DNA of 64,000 nt from Microbispora rosea subsp. aerata (GTDB lineage Bacteria > Actinomycetota > Actinomycetes > Streptosporangiales > Streptosporangiaceae): positions 1 through 64,000 of the forward strand of contig NZ_BMPY01000022.1 in assembly GCF_014647835.1 (NCBI RefSeq), written 5' to 3'. The notes below the pieces were generated by a model. That model had not been told where the DNA came from. It saw nothing but the letters and a program-made list of their open reading frames with translations, and searched no databases. Both the position numbers and the translations under genes were made by a program. This document shows, one piece after another, positions 19,489 through 27,466 of this stretch. How positions within the stretch are numbered: position 1 is the stretch's first letter; the number at the start of each line of letters is the position of its first letter.

Positions 19489-20523
19489 ATGTATCTCGCC
19501 GCTGTCGCATCTGCTCGTCAGTCGGTTGCCGTTCAGGCATACTTCTCGCTCATCTCGCCCGCCCTGCAGGACGCGGCACGCGGGGCCCTGCGCCGTGCCC
19601 TGCACGACGGCAAGCCCTGCCGAGGTGTGCAGGGCTCACGCCCGTGCGACATATGCGAGCAGGTGATCGCCGATCACGTTCTGGCCAGCTACAAGAAGCT
19701 CCGTGCGGCCCTTGCGGGGGACCTGCCCAAGACCCGGAACGGAGATCCGGTCCGGGAGATGCGGACGGTCGTGGAATGGGTGACTGCACCGGAGGCGAGG
19801 GCCGAAAACATCGGCAGGATGGCTCGCCTGTTGCGGAGGCGGCCCCGTGAGGGAGAGCCGGCCGGGCTCCGTGCAGCCCGTGCTCAGCTCGTCCATCACC
19901 CGCTCCACAGCCTCGAGGCTCGCCTGCGGCGCGAGCAGGCGCAGGCTCGGGGTGCTTCGGCGCGGCCGGATCGGGACCTCATGACGTCTGCCTGGGCTGC
20001 TTCGCTCCGGAAGGACCCGGCGGCGTTTGACCTGCTCATCGACGCGGTGTTGCGGCTTCGCCACGGCAGCCGTGACCTTTACGGCTTCTCTGCGGAGAAG
20101 CTTGAGCAGCATGGTCTCGATCTCACGACCGCGCGGCGACTGCTCCGCCAGGCCCTCAACCGGCTGCGTGTCCTCCGGCCCGAGTTCTACATGGCCAATG
20201 TGGTCCAGTACCTCAGCGAGGGGGAGCTCATTCCCTGGGCGTGCAGGGAAGACCTGAGTCCGGAGGACGTGTTCACCCGTAACGAGGAGGCGGAGGACGC
20301 GCGGCGAGAGCTTTCCGCCGTCCTATCCGGGCAGAGCACTCCAGAGCGCAGAGTGCTGGAGCGCATTTGTGCCGCCGCCACCAAGCCCGACGCGGAGCTG
20401 CTCGAATGGGCCGCCATGGAGCTCGGCGTCGATGTGAAGCAGGCCGAAGTTCGAGTCCGGGAACTGGTCAGAAAGATTTGCCAGGCCGACGTGGACTGGG
20501 TTGCCGAGCGATGCGGGCAGTGA
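19489..20523 (+). CDS. unknown protein, possible sigma/HTH-like C-terminus
   Basis: Not recognised. The 344-aa protein starts at ATG 19489 with GGAGGGG upstream; the frame is open further left, but without a better start. Residues 40-60 hold Cys-rich CRGVQGSRPCDICEQV, a possible metal site. The last 90 residues (SPEDVFTRNEEAEDARREL, then WAAMELGVDVKQAEVRVREL) resemble a sigma-70 region 4-like helix-turn-helix, but this is weak. It lies 165 bases after the CARF-like gene on the same strand and is the last III-D-side gene before the ISL3 remnant. A CRISPR-linked regulator is a guess from position. Confidence 0.4.
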   Translation: MYLAAVASARQSVAVQAYFSLISPALQDAARGALRRALHDGKPCRGVQGSRPCDICEQVIADHVLASYKKLRAALAGDLPKTRNGDPVREMRTVVEWVTAPEARAENIGRMARLLRRRPREGEPAGLRAARAQLVHHPLHSLEARLRREQAQARGASARPDRDLMTSAWAASLRKDPAAFDLLIDAVLRLRHGSRDLYGFSAEKLEQHGLDLTTARRLLRQALNRLRVLRPEFYMANVVQYLSEGELIPWACREDLSPEDVFTRNEEAEDARRELSAVLSGQSTPERRVLERICAAATKPDAELLEWAAMELGVDVKQAEVRVRELVRKICQADVDWVAERCGQ

Positions 20524-20647
20524 GCGTCCAGCACTCCCGCAGCGGAGATGTCAGCCGTTGACGGACCTGATTGCGATGGGCCAGGTCGTCCAGGACTTGG
20601 CCCATCCCAGCTTGGTCACGGTGCGCTGGACGGCGTCGCCCGAGGTT

Positions 20648-21200
20648 TCACCAGTCGGCGATCTGTGTCGCCGGCGGTGCAGCGCGGGCGGCCTCTTCTA
20701 CGCAGCCTCGGCCCTGTCCCGGCAGAAGATCCCCATCGCAGGGCGGGTCGCGCAGCCAGGCGGCCAGCGCGTCGGCTGATCGCTCGGGAAGTACGTCGAC
20801 CACCGGGCTGGCGGCGATGTCGATGAGAATCGTGCCGTACGCACGGCCGCAGCACAGGGCGAAGTCGTCCATCCAACCCAAGCACCCGGGGTTTTCGGCG
20901 GATACGGGATCAGCAGGATCAACGTCATCCGGTTCACCGTGGCGGCAAGGGGCTGGGTGAGCTGGGTACCGGCCCGGCCGCCTTAGGCGGGGGCGACCGC
21001 CTGCAGCGTGCGGAGTGGGAGGCAGTAGCGGCCATAGCGGACGGTCAGACTCGGCACCCGCTCGGCGAAGGTCCTCCGGTGCAGTCGTCGTTCCCGCATC
21101 GGCACCGCCGTACCCGCAGGTGAAGCACCACCTCCTTCCCGCCGGCCGCCGTGTCACATACCCGCCGCTCGTAGCTGCAGTGCACGCGCTGGGAAAACTG
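20648..21200 (-). pseudogene. ISL3-family transposase remnant
   Basis: Two minus-strand frames together recall an ISL3 transposase. The first (about 21200-21060) reads VHCSYERRVCDTAAGG then LRVRRCRCGNDDCT, the N-terminal zinc-finger region. A frameshift leads to a second frame (about 20870-20650) with GWMDDFALCCGRAYGTILID and DVLPERSADALAAWL, the DDE-core start. The rest of the core and C-terminus are missing. The remnant abuts the trailer end of CRISPR array 2 with only about 5 bases between, so insertion or deletion there has truncated one or both. Confidence 0.75.
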
Positions 21201-21205
21201 CTCCG

Positions 21206-21573
21206 GTTGCGACCCCTCGTAGGGGCGATGAGGACTCATCTAGACCAGCCCAACGCACGCGAGATACGTAACGTTGCGACCCCTCGTAGGGGCGATGAGG
21301 ACTCCGCGAGGGCAACCTGCGCCGCATCCGGTACGTCATGTTGCGACCCCTCGTAGGGGCGATGAGGACATCCGGGTCGGTCGCCATCTGCTCCCGGGTG
21401 CGGGTGTTGCGACCCCTCGTAGGGGCGATGAGGACTAGCTCCCCAGCCCCCGCAAAGGCGTGATGCTGCGGGATGTTGCGACCCCTCGTAGGGGCGATGA
21501 GGACAGCTATGACGGCGCAGTCGGAAGAGATTTCCGAATTTGCGTTGCGACCCCTCGTAGGGGCGATGAGGAC
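21206..21573 (-). CRISPR. CRISPR array 2, six repeats, five spacers
   Basis: Six copies of the same 30-bp repeat as array 1, in reverse orientation, start on the plus strand at 21206, 21273, 21340, 21406, 21475 and 21544. Spacers are 36-39 bp. All six repeats read the same. The leader is on the right (from 21574), shown by homology with leader 1: both end CTGCGCCTTTAC and then GT-rich bases before the first repeat. The array is convergent in overall layout with array 1 and sits downstream of the III-D operon. No spacer is shared with array 1 by eye. Confidence 0.98.
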
Positions 21574-21626
21574 CCCACCGTAAAGGCGCAGCTCAAGCGC
21601 TGGGCTACGCACTTCCCGGGGCGGGA

Positions 21627-21677
21627 TTTTGCAGCGAACCTCCGGTAGTGCAAGAAGCCCGGGAGGTTCGCTGCAAA
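21627..21677 (-). promoter_or_regulatory. CRISPR leader 2 inverted repeat
   Basis: Arms TTTTGCAGCGAACCTCC (21627-21643) and GGAGGTTCGCTGCAAA (21662-21677) pair perfectly over 16 bp around an 18-nt loop. The element lies 53 nt from the leader-proximal repeat, the same distance as in leader 1, and the loops are also similar. The 53-nt inner leader is otherwise diverged except for the last 14 or so bases. Selection on the palindrome and on its spacing is implied. Confidence 0.7.
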
Positions 21678-21699
21678 CGCCGTCGTCCAGAGTACCTCG

Positions 21700-22520
21700 A
21701 AGGCGTTCATCCAGGCGTCCTGCCATCGCCAGTGTCCGGGTAGGTGCACGGTGATGTGGCCGCGGCCATGACGGGCGATGCGGGCCGGGTGGTGATCAGC
21801 TGGCGGCGTAGTGTTACCCCGCGCGCCCTGGCGTGGAAGGCCGAGGCCAGGCAACCGAGGGCGCATAACAGATGGTAGGCGATCACTGCCAGGGTCAGCC
21901 ACGCAGCGTTGGCGATGAAGACACCCGAGGGCATGCGCGCCAGCGGCCCGTCGATGAAATCGGCGTTGACCTGCTCGTTGATCGCGTGATCGCGGTGCTG
22001 GGCCTCGGCCTGAACCAGGTCGAAGGGGCTGTCGGTGAAGACCGCGCGAACAACTCGTCTTGGCCCGTGCCGGCCTGGGGCTTGAGGCGCTTGACGCGCG
22101 GCACACGATCAGCCTCGCCGTCACCGCCCGGCTCTTCTTGGCGGTGAACGCGTAAAGGGAATCTCGGCAACCTGGGCATCCGACACCCAGCCGCCGGCCT
22201 GCTCATCGAAGAGCGAGGGTAGCCGATCGGGACCCAGGCGGACTCGGGGATGGACACGATCGCCGCTTTGATCTTCGGGTCCATCTTCGTGGTCACCGAG
22301 AAATGCGCACCGTTACCGCGGCAGGCGGTGATCGCCCCAGCGCTATAGAACGCCGAGTCAGTGCGCACCACCACGGTCCCACCGGCTCCGACAGTGCGGG
22401 CGGCGCCGATCGACTCGCGCAGGAACGACCCGACGCCGTGTGACGAGCCCGCGTTGCCGCCCATGGCGAGGGCCGACACGTCCAGGTCCTGTGTGGTGGA
22501 CTTCGCCTGTAGATCTATTC
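21700..22520 (-). pseudogene. IS1380-family transposase remnant
   Basis: Minus-strand frames together give the C-terminal half of an IS1380-type DDE transposase. GTVVVRTDSAFYSAGAI carries the catalytic Asp region. It is followed in other frames by IPFTAFTAKKS-like text, LVQAEAQHRDHAI (reconstructed), then MPSGVFIANAAWLTLAVIAYH and LPGHWRWQDAW. Several frameshifts and loss of the N-terminal half make it non-functional. It lies immediately beyond the array 2 leader, with its 3' end towards the leader palindrome. Confidence 0.8.
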
Positions 22521-22661
22521 GCCTCTCCCAAGGGCCGCCTTTTGAACATATGGCCAGTGAACTGGCTTCTGGAGCAGCAGACCCGGCGGCAGACTGCGGC
22601 AGTGGCGGACATCGGAGTGTCGGCAACTGACGGCTCGTCCGAGCAACAAACGAGCAACGAG

Positions 22662-22699
22662 AAACAGAAAAGCCGCGATCACTCTTTCGTGATCACGGC
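22662..22699 (-). terminator. Rho-independent terminator of tRNA-Pro
   Basis: On the minus strand an 11-bp stem (plus-strand arms 22672-22682 GCCGCGATCAC and 22689-22699 GTGATCACGGC, one mismatch) with loop TCTTTC is followed by TTTTCTGTTT. It lies 22 bases downstream of the tRNA 3' end and is a classic intrinsic terminator. Confidence 0.85.
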
Positions 22700-22720
22700 C
22701 TCTGACCTGCTAAAACAGAG

Positions 22721-22794
22721 TCGGGACGGCGGGATTTGAACCCACGACCCCTTGACCCCCAGTCAAGTGCGCTGCCAAGCTGCGCTACGTCCCG
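22721..22794 (-). tRNA. tRNA-Pro (anticodon GGG)
   Basis: The minus strand folds as a full cloverleaf. The acceptor stem CGGGACG pairs with CGTCCCG and is followed by discriminator A. The anticodon stem-loop is CTTGA-CTGGGGG-TCAAG with anticodon GGG, and the T-arm contains GGGTTCAAATCCC. No encoded CCA is seen. The gene is intact and reads proline CCC (and CCU by wobble). It borders the decayed transposase region, and tRNA genes are common integration sites, but I found no attachment-site repeat. Confidence 0.97.
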
Positions 22795-22886
22795 TTGCCC
22801 CGGTCTCCCCGGGCACACCCAAACCTTAGCGCAGTTTCCGGCCTTGTGCGTACACGAACCACGCCGGTGGGCCTAGGCTGACGATC

Positions 22887-23321
22887 ATGGGGAGGAAGCC
22901 GCGCATCGATCAGGAAGAACTCGCCCGGCTGGCCGCCGAGGGATGGACGAACGCCCGCCTCGCCGAGCACTTCGGAGTCACGGAGTCGGGCATCCTGCAG
23001 GCGAAGCGCGCGGCCGGCCTGTCCAAGCCGATGACGGACCACAGCCGTGCCCTGCCGTGGAAGCTCCGGCGCGAGCACAGCCAGAGCGGCCCCGCCACGA
23101 ACCTCCGCAACCTCTCCGCCGCGGCCCAGGGCCGTCAGGTGCCGAAGGAGAAGCTCAACACCGCCCTGCGGTGGGCGGGACGGCTGGTCGACAACGGGCT
23201 CGACATCGCCTACGACCCCGAGCGGGGCTTCCACGAGGTGCCCGCCGGCGACGACTCACACATCGCGGGGGTCCTCGCCGAGGCCCGTGAGGCCACGGAC
23301 GCGGCGGGCACCATCCCCTGA
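22887..23321 (+). CDS. small helix-turn-helix protein
   Basis: A 144-aa putative DNA-binding protein. Residues 8-45 (QEELARLAAEGWTNARLAEH then FGVTESGILQAKRAAGL) form a resolvase-like helix-turn-helix. The remainder has a conserved-looking core PWKLRREHSQSGPATNLRNL and LRWAGRLVDNGLDIAYDPE, which I recall from actinobacterial hypothetical proteins. Its function is unknown. It is monocistronic by context, divergent from the tRNA, with ATG at 22887. No clear Shine-Dalgarno is seen beyond GGAGG just inside the gene, so initiation may be leaderless or weak. Confidence 0.75.
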   Translation: MGRKPRIDQEELARLAAEGWTNARLAEHFGVTESGILQAKRAAGLSKPMTDHSRALPWKLRREHSQSGPATNLRNLSAAAQGRQVPKEKLNTALRWAGRLVDNGLDIAYDPERGFHEVPAGDDSHIAGVLAEAREATDAAGTIP

Positions 23322-23690
23322 CCGTTTGGTCTCATGCGCCGTCGCGCGGCAGGGGCGTGGTCTCTTCGCGTACATGCACGTGGCGCTCGCTCGTGTAAGG
23401 CTCGGTCTCCTGACCGTGAACGTGCGGCTGGGCCGAGAGGTCCACGGCGTACATCGTCCGGCTCGATGGTCTCTGAATCGCTCCGGCTTTTGTGGAGGCC
23501 CTGAAGCCGGCATCATCCGCTGGCGGAAGGGAGAGCCACGACACGATGCCAGCCCCGAGGAGGTATCTCCAAGGGCTTCGTGAGCGCGGTGCCCTTCCAC
23601 TAACGCGTCCAGCCGATCCAGCTGCGGATCGCCAGCGTGGCAGTGATCTCCGGCATCCGGTGGGCCATGACGGCGAGCACTGACTTGGGC
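23322..23690. other. 369-bp gap without a supported gene
   Basis: Frames on both strands here lack a ribosome-binding site or recognisable motif and look like chance GC-rich frames. I see no repeats, RNA genes or transposon sequence. Confidence 0.5.
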
Positions 23691-24530
23691 TCACCACAGC
23701 TCCAGTTTCTCGACGATCTCCGCCGGCTTCGGGAGCTGGGGGCTGGGTGTGCCCTTCGGCTGGTACGGCACGATGAGGTCGGTCCGGGTGCGGATCAGTG
23801 CGCGCCAGGCCAGGACCTGGTCGAACGCGTTCCTGATGCGCGCCCCCTTGGCGCCGTTCAAACGCCCGGAGGACGGCAGGTCCTCCAAGGCGAGGCCGTC
23901 GGCCAGGATCCGGGCGGCTGTCGCCGGTCCGATGCCGTGGACGCCGGGGATGTTGTCGGACGGGTCGCCGCACAGTGCGCGAAAGCATGGCCATTGCGCG
24001 GGCGTCACGCCGTACCGCTCGATGACGTGGGCGGGGCCGATGTGGCGTGTGCCGGGGCGCATGGCGGTGTTGAGGACGTGCACGTCGTCGTCGAGGAGCT
24101 GGTAGAAGTCCCGGTCGCCGGACATGATCAGCTGTGGCCTGCCGGGGTTGCGGTGGACGAGAGTGGCGATCACGTCGTCGGCTTCGGCGTCGTCGATTTC
24201 CAGCCAGTCGATGCCGTACGCGTCGAGGCCGCGTTTGATGTCGGGCAGGGCGAGGATCGGCTTGAGACCGGCCACGCCGGCGGGCCGGTTCGCTTTGTAC
24301 GCCGAGTCGGCGTTCTTCCGCGAAGCGGAGCCGTGCTCGCCGTCGAAGACGACCACGACTTCCGGTGGGTGCGGCAGCTCGTCGCGGATGGCCACGCGCA
24401 GCAGGGCGAAGAACCCGAAGACGCCGGTGAGCTCGCGGGTCTTGTCTCGGGAGTAGATCGGCGCGGGGAAGCCGAAGGCCGCCCGCCAGATGAGGTTGTG
24501 GCCGTCGACCAGCAGCAGGGGGACTTCCAT
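23691..24530 (-). CDS. 5'-3' exonuclease, FEN/PolA N-terminal type
   Basis: A flap/5'-3' exonuclease like the N-terminal domain of DNA polymerase I, 279 aa. Metal-binding acids occur at LLVDGHNLIWRAAF, VVVVFDGEHGSASR, EIDDAEADDVIATL and MSGDRDFYQLLDDDV. The helix-hairpin-helix region is GDPSDNIPGVHGIGPATA. All the usual motifs of stand-alone actinobacterial 5'-3' exonucleases are present, so it looks active. The ATG at 24530 overlaps the stop of the upstream glycosyltransferase remnant as TGATG; a GTG one codon earlier is also possible. It likely acts in Okazaki fragment or flap processing. Confidence 0.9.
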   Translation of the reverse strand: MEVPLLLVDGHNLIWRAAFGFPAPIYSRDKTRELTGVFGFFALLRVAIRDELPHPPEVVVVFDGEHGSASRKNADSAYKANRPAGVAGLKPILALPDIKRGLDAYGIDWLEIDDAEADDVIATLVHRNPGRPQLIMSGDRDFYQLLDDDVHVLNTAMRPGTRHIGPAHVIERYGVTPAQWPCFRALCGDPSDNIPGVHGIGPATAARILADGLALEDLPSSGRLNGAKGARIRNAFDQVLAWRALIRTRTDLIVPYQPKGTPSPQLPKPAEIVEKLELW

Positions 24531-25110
24531 CACCGGACCGCCTTCAGGAATGTGTCAGCGACAGTGGTGGGCCGGAAGTCCCGCGATCGGTAGTACGCAG
24601 CCCGTGACGTGCGAAGGTAGGTTACAGGATCTTGTGTGATCGACATGGCGGCTTGCCATAGTCCGGGCGGACTCTCGTCCCGCTTCACGATGACGCCGCC
24701 GGTGCCGATGAGTTCGGGCAGGTGCCGACGTCGTAGGCGACGACCGGGGAGCCGACGTTCATAGCTTCCGGTGCCACCAAGCCGAAAGTCTCGGTGAGCG
24801 ACGGCACGATGACCACCACAGCCTGGGCCAGCTGGGCCAGGACGTGGATCGGGCCGTATGCCCGGACCCGTTCGCGCCGGTGCTGGTCGAGCCACGCGCC
24901 CTCGTCGTACAGCAGGCAGCTGGGCACAACCTGCCACGCCGAGGTCTCGCGAACGCGCCGTGCGGCCTCTCGGAGCACGGTGGTCGAGGGGGCGATGACG
25001 GTGTCCGCGGTCGCCGGTGGATGGAGATCATTAACCTGTTCGGCACGTACGGCCATGGCCTGGATGATGGTGCGAAAGGCTCGATCAGCGAGACCAAGCG
25101 TCTCTCGGAA
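24530..25110 (-). pseudogene. glycosyltransferase fragment, frameshifted
   Basis: The minus strand encodes the C-terminal part of a GT4-type glycosyltransferase. One frame gives IVPSLTETFGLVAPEAMNVG then SPVVAYDVGTCP. Near 24715 the match moves to another frame giving PELIGTGGVIVKRDESPPGL and a stop at 24530-24532. The E-x7-E sugar-nucleotide motif (ETFGLVAPEA) is intact, but the N-terminal acceptor domain is missing and the frame is broken. It was translationally coupled to the exonuclease downstream. The upstream limit is approximate. Confidence 0.7.
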
Positions 25111-25771
25111 CGCGGTAGAGGGTGCGTGACGTCGCGAACCAGTCCCGGTCGAGGAACCGTCCCGTGACCCGCCCGGCCAGGATGAGGAGGGCCTCCACCA
25201 GCTCCCGGAATCCATCGTGATCGCGTACTACGAGATCATGTGTGTGATCGTGAAACTCTTCCGCCGACCCGAGCGGGCCGAGGAATTCTCCGTCGCGGTG
25301 ATAGAGCATTCCCTCATCGGCGAGCTTGGCCGAGAAAGCCATGTGCCAATGAGTGATGACGCGTCTTCCCCCGATGCTCGCCTCCTCCTCGCGGAACGAA
25401 AGGACCCCCTGTAACACGACCGCGACAGACCAACCCGGGGAGTGCGCCCCGATCCAGACCAAGATGTCCTGCGGGTCATAGTCAGGCAGGGTGAACGCCG
25501 TGTCGAGATCGCAGACGATCCCAGAACTCGGATCCGCCCGGAGACGCTGAGCGACCTCTTCGACGTTCTCCGTGTCGATCCACACCACAGAGAAGCTGTC
25601 GTTCAGGCCGTATTCCTCCAGGAGATCCCACTGACTCTCAACGGGCATCGCCCGTGCCGCGTCCACCACTTCGCTCCTTCGAGTTTCTCGTCCAGGCTCA
25701 TAAGGGAGGTGATCATGCAACCACCTCCCCTCGCGGCCCGCGATATCGCTCGTCCCGATCCTGGCGTTCAC
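25085..25771 (-). CDS. hypothetical protein
   Basis: A 228-aa protein that I do not recognise. It looks genuine: balanced composition with acidic patches, a hydrophobic core such as FSVVWIDTENVEEVAQRL and DILVWIGAHSPGWSVAVVL, and conserved-looking HWHMAFSAKLADEGMLYH. There is no signal peptide or TM segment. An ATG at about 25648 (MPVESQWDLLEEYG) is an alternative start if the N-terminal basic leader is spurious. It overlaps the remnant glycosyltransferase frame at its 3' end. Similar lone proteins of 150-230 aa with Trp/His-rich cores are common in actinomycetes, without known function. Confidence 0.6.
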   Translation of the reverse strand: MNARIGTSDIAGREGRWLHDHLPYEPGRETRRSEVVDAARAMPVESQWDLLEEYGLNDSFSVVWIDTENVEEVAQRLRADPSSGIVCDLDTAFTLPDYDPQDILVWIGAHSPGWSVAVVLQGVLSFREEEASIGGRRVITHWHMAFSAKLADEGMLYHRDGEFLGPLGSAEEFHDHTHDLVVRDHDGFRELVEALLILAGRVTGRFLDRDWFATSRTLYRVPRDAWSR

Positions 25772-25775
25772 CGCC

Positions 25776-26042
25776 GTGACCGGCTCCGTTGGCTGCGGTC
25801 ATGGGCAGGCCAGTGACACCCCGGCGGACTACCTGCGGCTGTATCGGCAGGCTGGGCAGAAGTACGGCATTCCCTGGCAAGTGCTCGCGGGGATCGGCAA
25901 GGCCGGAAGCGACCACGGGCGCGGCGCCGGTGCGGGTACCCGGGACGGCGCGAACCGTGCCGGTGCGATGGGGCCCATGCGGTTCCTCGGTTCGACCTGG
26001 GCGGTGTACGGCGTGCGGCGGGCTCGGCTTGGTCACGCATGA
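25776..26042 (+). pseudogene. lytic transglycosylase-like fragment
   Basis: An 88-aa frame matches the start of a transglycosylase SLT domain: DTPADYLRLYRQAGQKYGIP, WQVLAGIGKAGSDHGRG and AGAMGPMRFLGSTWAVYG. In functional relatives the motif reads G-I-G-x-x-E-S-x-H-G, with Glu as the acid catalyst; here that position is Gly. The domain also stops early, shortly after the STWA motif. A short hydrophobic stretch (SLVPILAFTAVTGS) lies in frame upstream without a clear start. Truncation plus catalytic loss indicate a decayed cell-wall hydrolase. Confidence 0.65.
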
Positions 26043-26143
26043 GCACGGAACGAGGCTCGGCGCCGGTGCCCGATGACTTCGCGCGGTGCGCTCCTCGGGC
26101 ACCGGAATTCTCGTGACAAGTGGGTCGGCTGGGTAGCGGTCGG

Positions 26144-26157
26144 GGGACCAAGGTCCC
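26144..26157 (+). promoter_or_regulatory. DosR/DevR-like box upstream of narK
   Basis: GGGACCAAGGTCCC is a perfect 6+6 palindrome with a 2-base centre, matching the shape of the actinobacterial DosR/DevR box (GGGAC...GTCCC). It ends 66 bases before the narK ATG. DosR-family regulators respond to hypoxia, NO and CO and control nitrate metabolism genes in mycobacteria; control here is inferred. Confidence 0.6.
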
Positions 26158-26223
26158 TAACGTCCCCGTCGCCCCCGATGGAAGGGTGAGGACGCAAAGA
26201 TCCTCTTCCCCCGGAGGAGTGGA

Positions 26224-27447
26224 ATGACAGCCGGCACGGCAGCCGCCGAGGAGACACGAAAGGGCGGCCGGACGACCGCGTTGATCTTGGCCACGGCGGG
26301 GTTCGCGGTCAATTTCTGGGCGTGGGCGCTGCTCAGCCCGCTCAGCTCGACGTACAAGGAGTTGCTCGCCCTGACGCCGTTCGAGGCGTCGGTGCTGGTC
26401 GCGATCCCGGTCGTCGTCGGGTCGCTGGGGCGGATCGTGCTCGGCGCGCTGACCGACCGGTACGGCGGGCGGCTGATGTTCGCGGTGGCGAGCATGCTCG
26501 GCGTGGTCCCGGTGGTCTTCCTCGCTTTCGCGGAAAGCTATCCGGCGCTGCTGGCCGGAGGGTTCGTCCTGGGCCTGACGGGGGCGGCCTTCGCGATCGG
26601 CGTGCCGTTCGTCAACGCGTGGTTCCCGCCGGAGCGCCGCGGACTGGCTCTGGGGATCTTCGGCATGGGCAACATCGGCACGGCGATCTCCGGCTTCGCC
26701 ACCCCGTGGCTGGCGGACCGGTTCGGCAGGCCGGCGCCGTTCTTCGTGGTTTCCGTCGCGCTGGTCGTCGTCGGGCTGGCGTTCCTGGCGTTCGGCCGGG
26801 AGGCGCCCGGCGCCCGCCGCACGTCCGAGCCGTTCCTGTCCGGGTTTCTGTCCGCCGGCAGGTTGCGCGTCACCCGGGAGCTGGCCGTGATGTACGCGCT
26901 GACCTTCGGCGGGTTCGTGGCGTTCGGCGCCTATCTGCCGCTGTATTTGAAAGCGGTCTACGGGCTGTCCGCGGCCGACGCGGCGGCGCGGGCGGCCGGG
27001 TTCGTCGTGCTGGCCACGCTCGCCCGGCCGGTGGGCGGCTGGCTGGCGGACCGCCTCGGCGGCGAGATCGTGCTGTCCGGGGCGCTCGCCGTGGCGGTGG
27101 CGTGCGCGGTCGTCGTGTCGTTCGCCCCGCCGATGGCCCTGGCCACGGTCGGCTTCCTGGCGATGGCGGCCGCGCTGGGCCTGGGCAACGGGGCGGTGTT
27201 CGCGCTGCTCGGCCGGGCCGTGCCGGCGCACGCGATCGGCAGCGCCGGCGGCGTGGTCGGCGCGGTCGGCGGTCTCGGCGGGTTCCTGCCGCCGATCGTC
27301 ATGGGCCTCATCTACCAGGCCACCGATTCGTACGCCATCGGGCTCATGCTGCTGGCGGCCGTCGCGGCGGCGGCGCTGGTCTACTGCTGGTTCGTGCTGC
27401 GGCCCGGCGCCGCCCGGCGGTCCGGACCGGCCTGCGATCTCGTGTGA
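26224..27447 (+). CDS. narK: nitrate/nitrite transporter NarK (MFS)
   Basis: Imports nitrate or exports nitrite for the adjacent nitrate reductase. The 407-aa protein has about 12 membrane segments. The major-facilitator loop GRIVLGALTDRYGGRLMF lies between TM2 and TM3, and nitrate-porter signatures are present: GNIGTAISGFATPWLADRFG in the first half and GSAGGVVGAVGGLGGFLPP in the second. ATG at 26224 follows CGGAGGAG. It is the first gene of the narKGHJI operon, 19 bases before narG, behind a DosR-like box. Length and motifs are normal for the family. Confidence 0.93.
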   Translation: MTAGTAAAEETRKGGRTTALILATAGFAVNFWAWALLSPLSSTYKELLALTPFEASVLVAIPVVVGSLGRIVLGALTDRYGGRLMFAVASMLGVVPVVFLAFAESYPALLAGGFVLGLTGAAFAIGVPFVNAWFPPERRGLALGIFGMGNIGTAISGFATPWLADRFGRPAPFFVVSVALVVVGLAFLAFGREAPGARRTSEPFLSGFLSAGRLRVTRELAVMYALTFGGFVAFGAYLPLYLKAVYGLSAADAAARAAGFVVLATLARPVGGWLADRLGGEIVLSGALAVAVACAVVVSFAPPMALATVGFLAMAAALGLGNGAVFALLGRAVPAHAIGSAGGVVGAVGGLGGFLPPIVMGLIYQATDSYAIGLMLLAAVAAAALVYCWFVLRPGAARRSGPACDLV

Positions 27448-27466
27448 TGTGAGGGGACAAGGATCG

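Noticed and set aside
22721-22794. tRNA-Pro as an integration site for a genomic island
   Set aside because: No direct repeat of the tRNA 3' end and no integrase gene were found on either side within the window.
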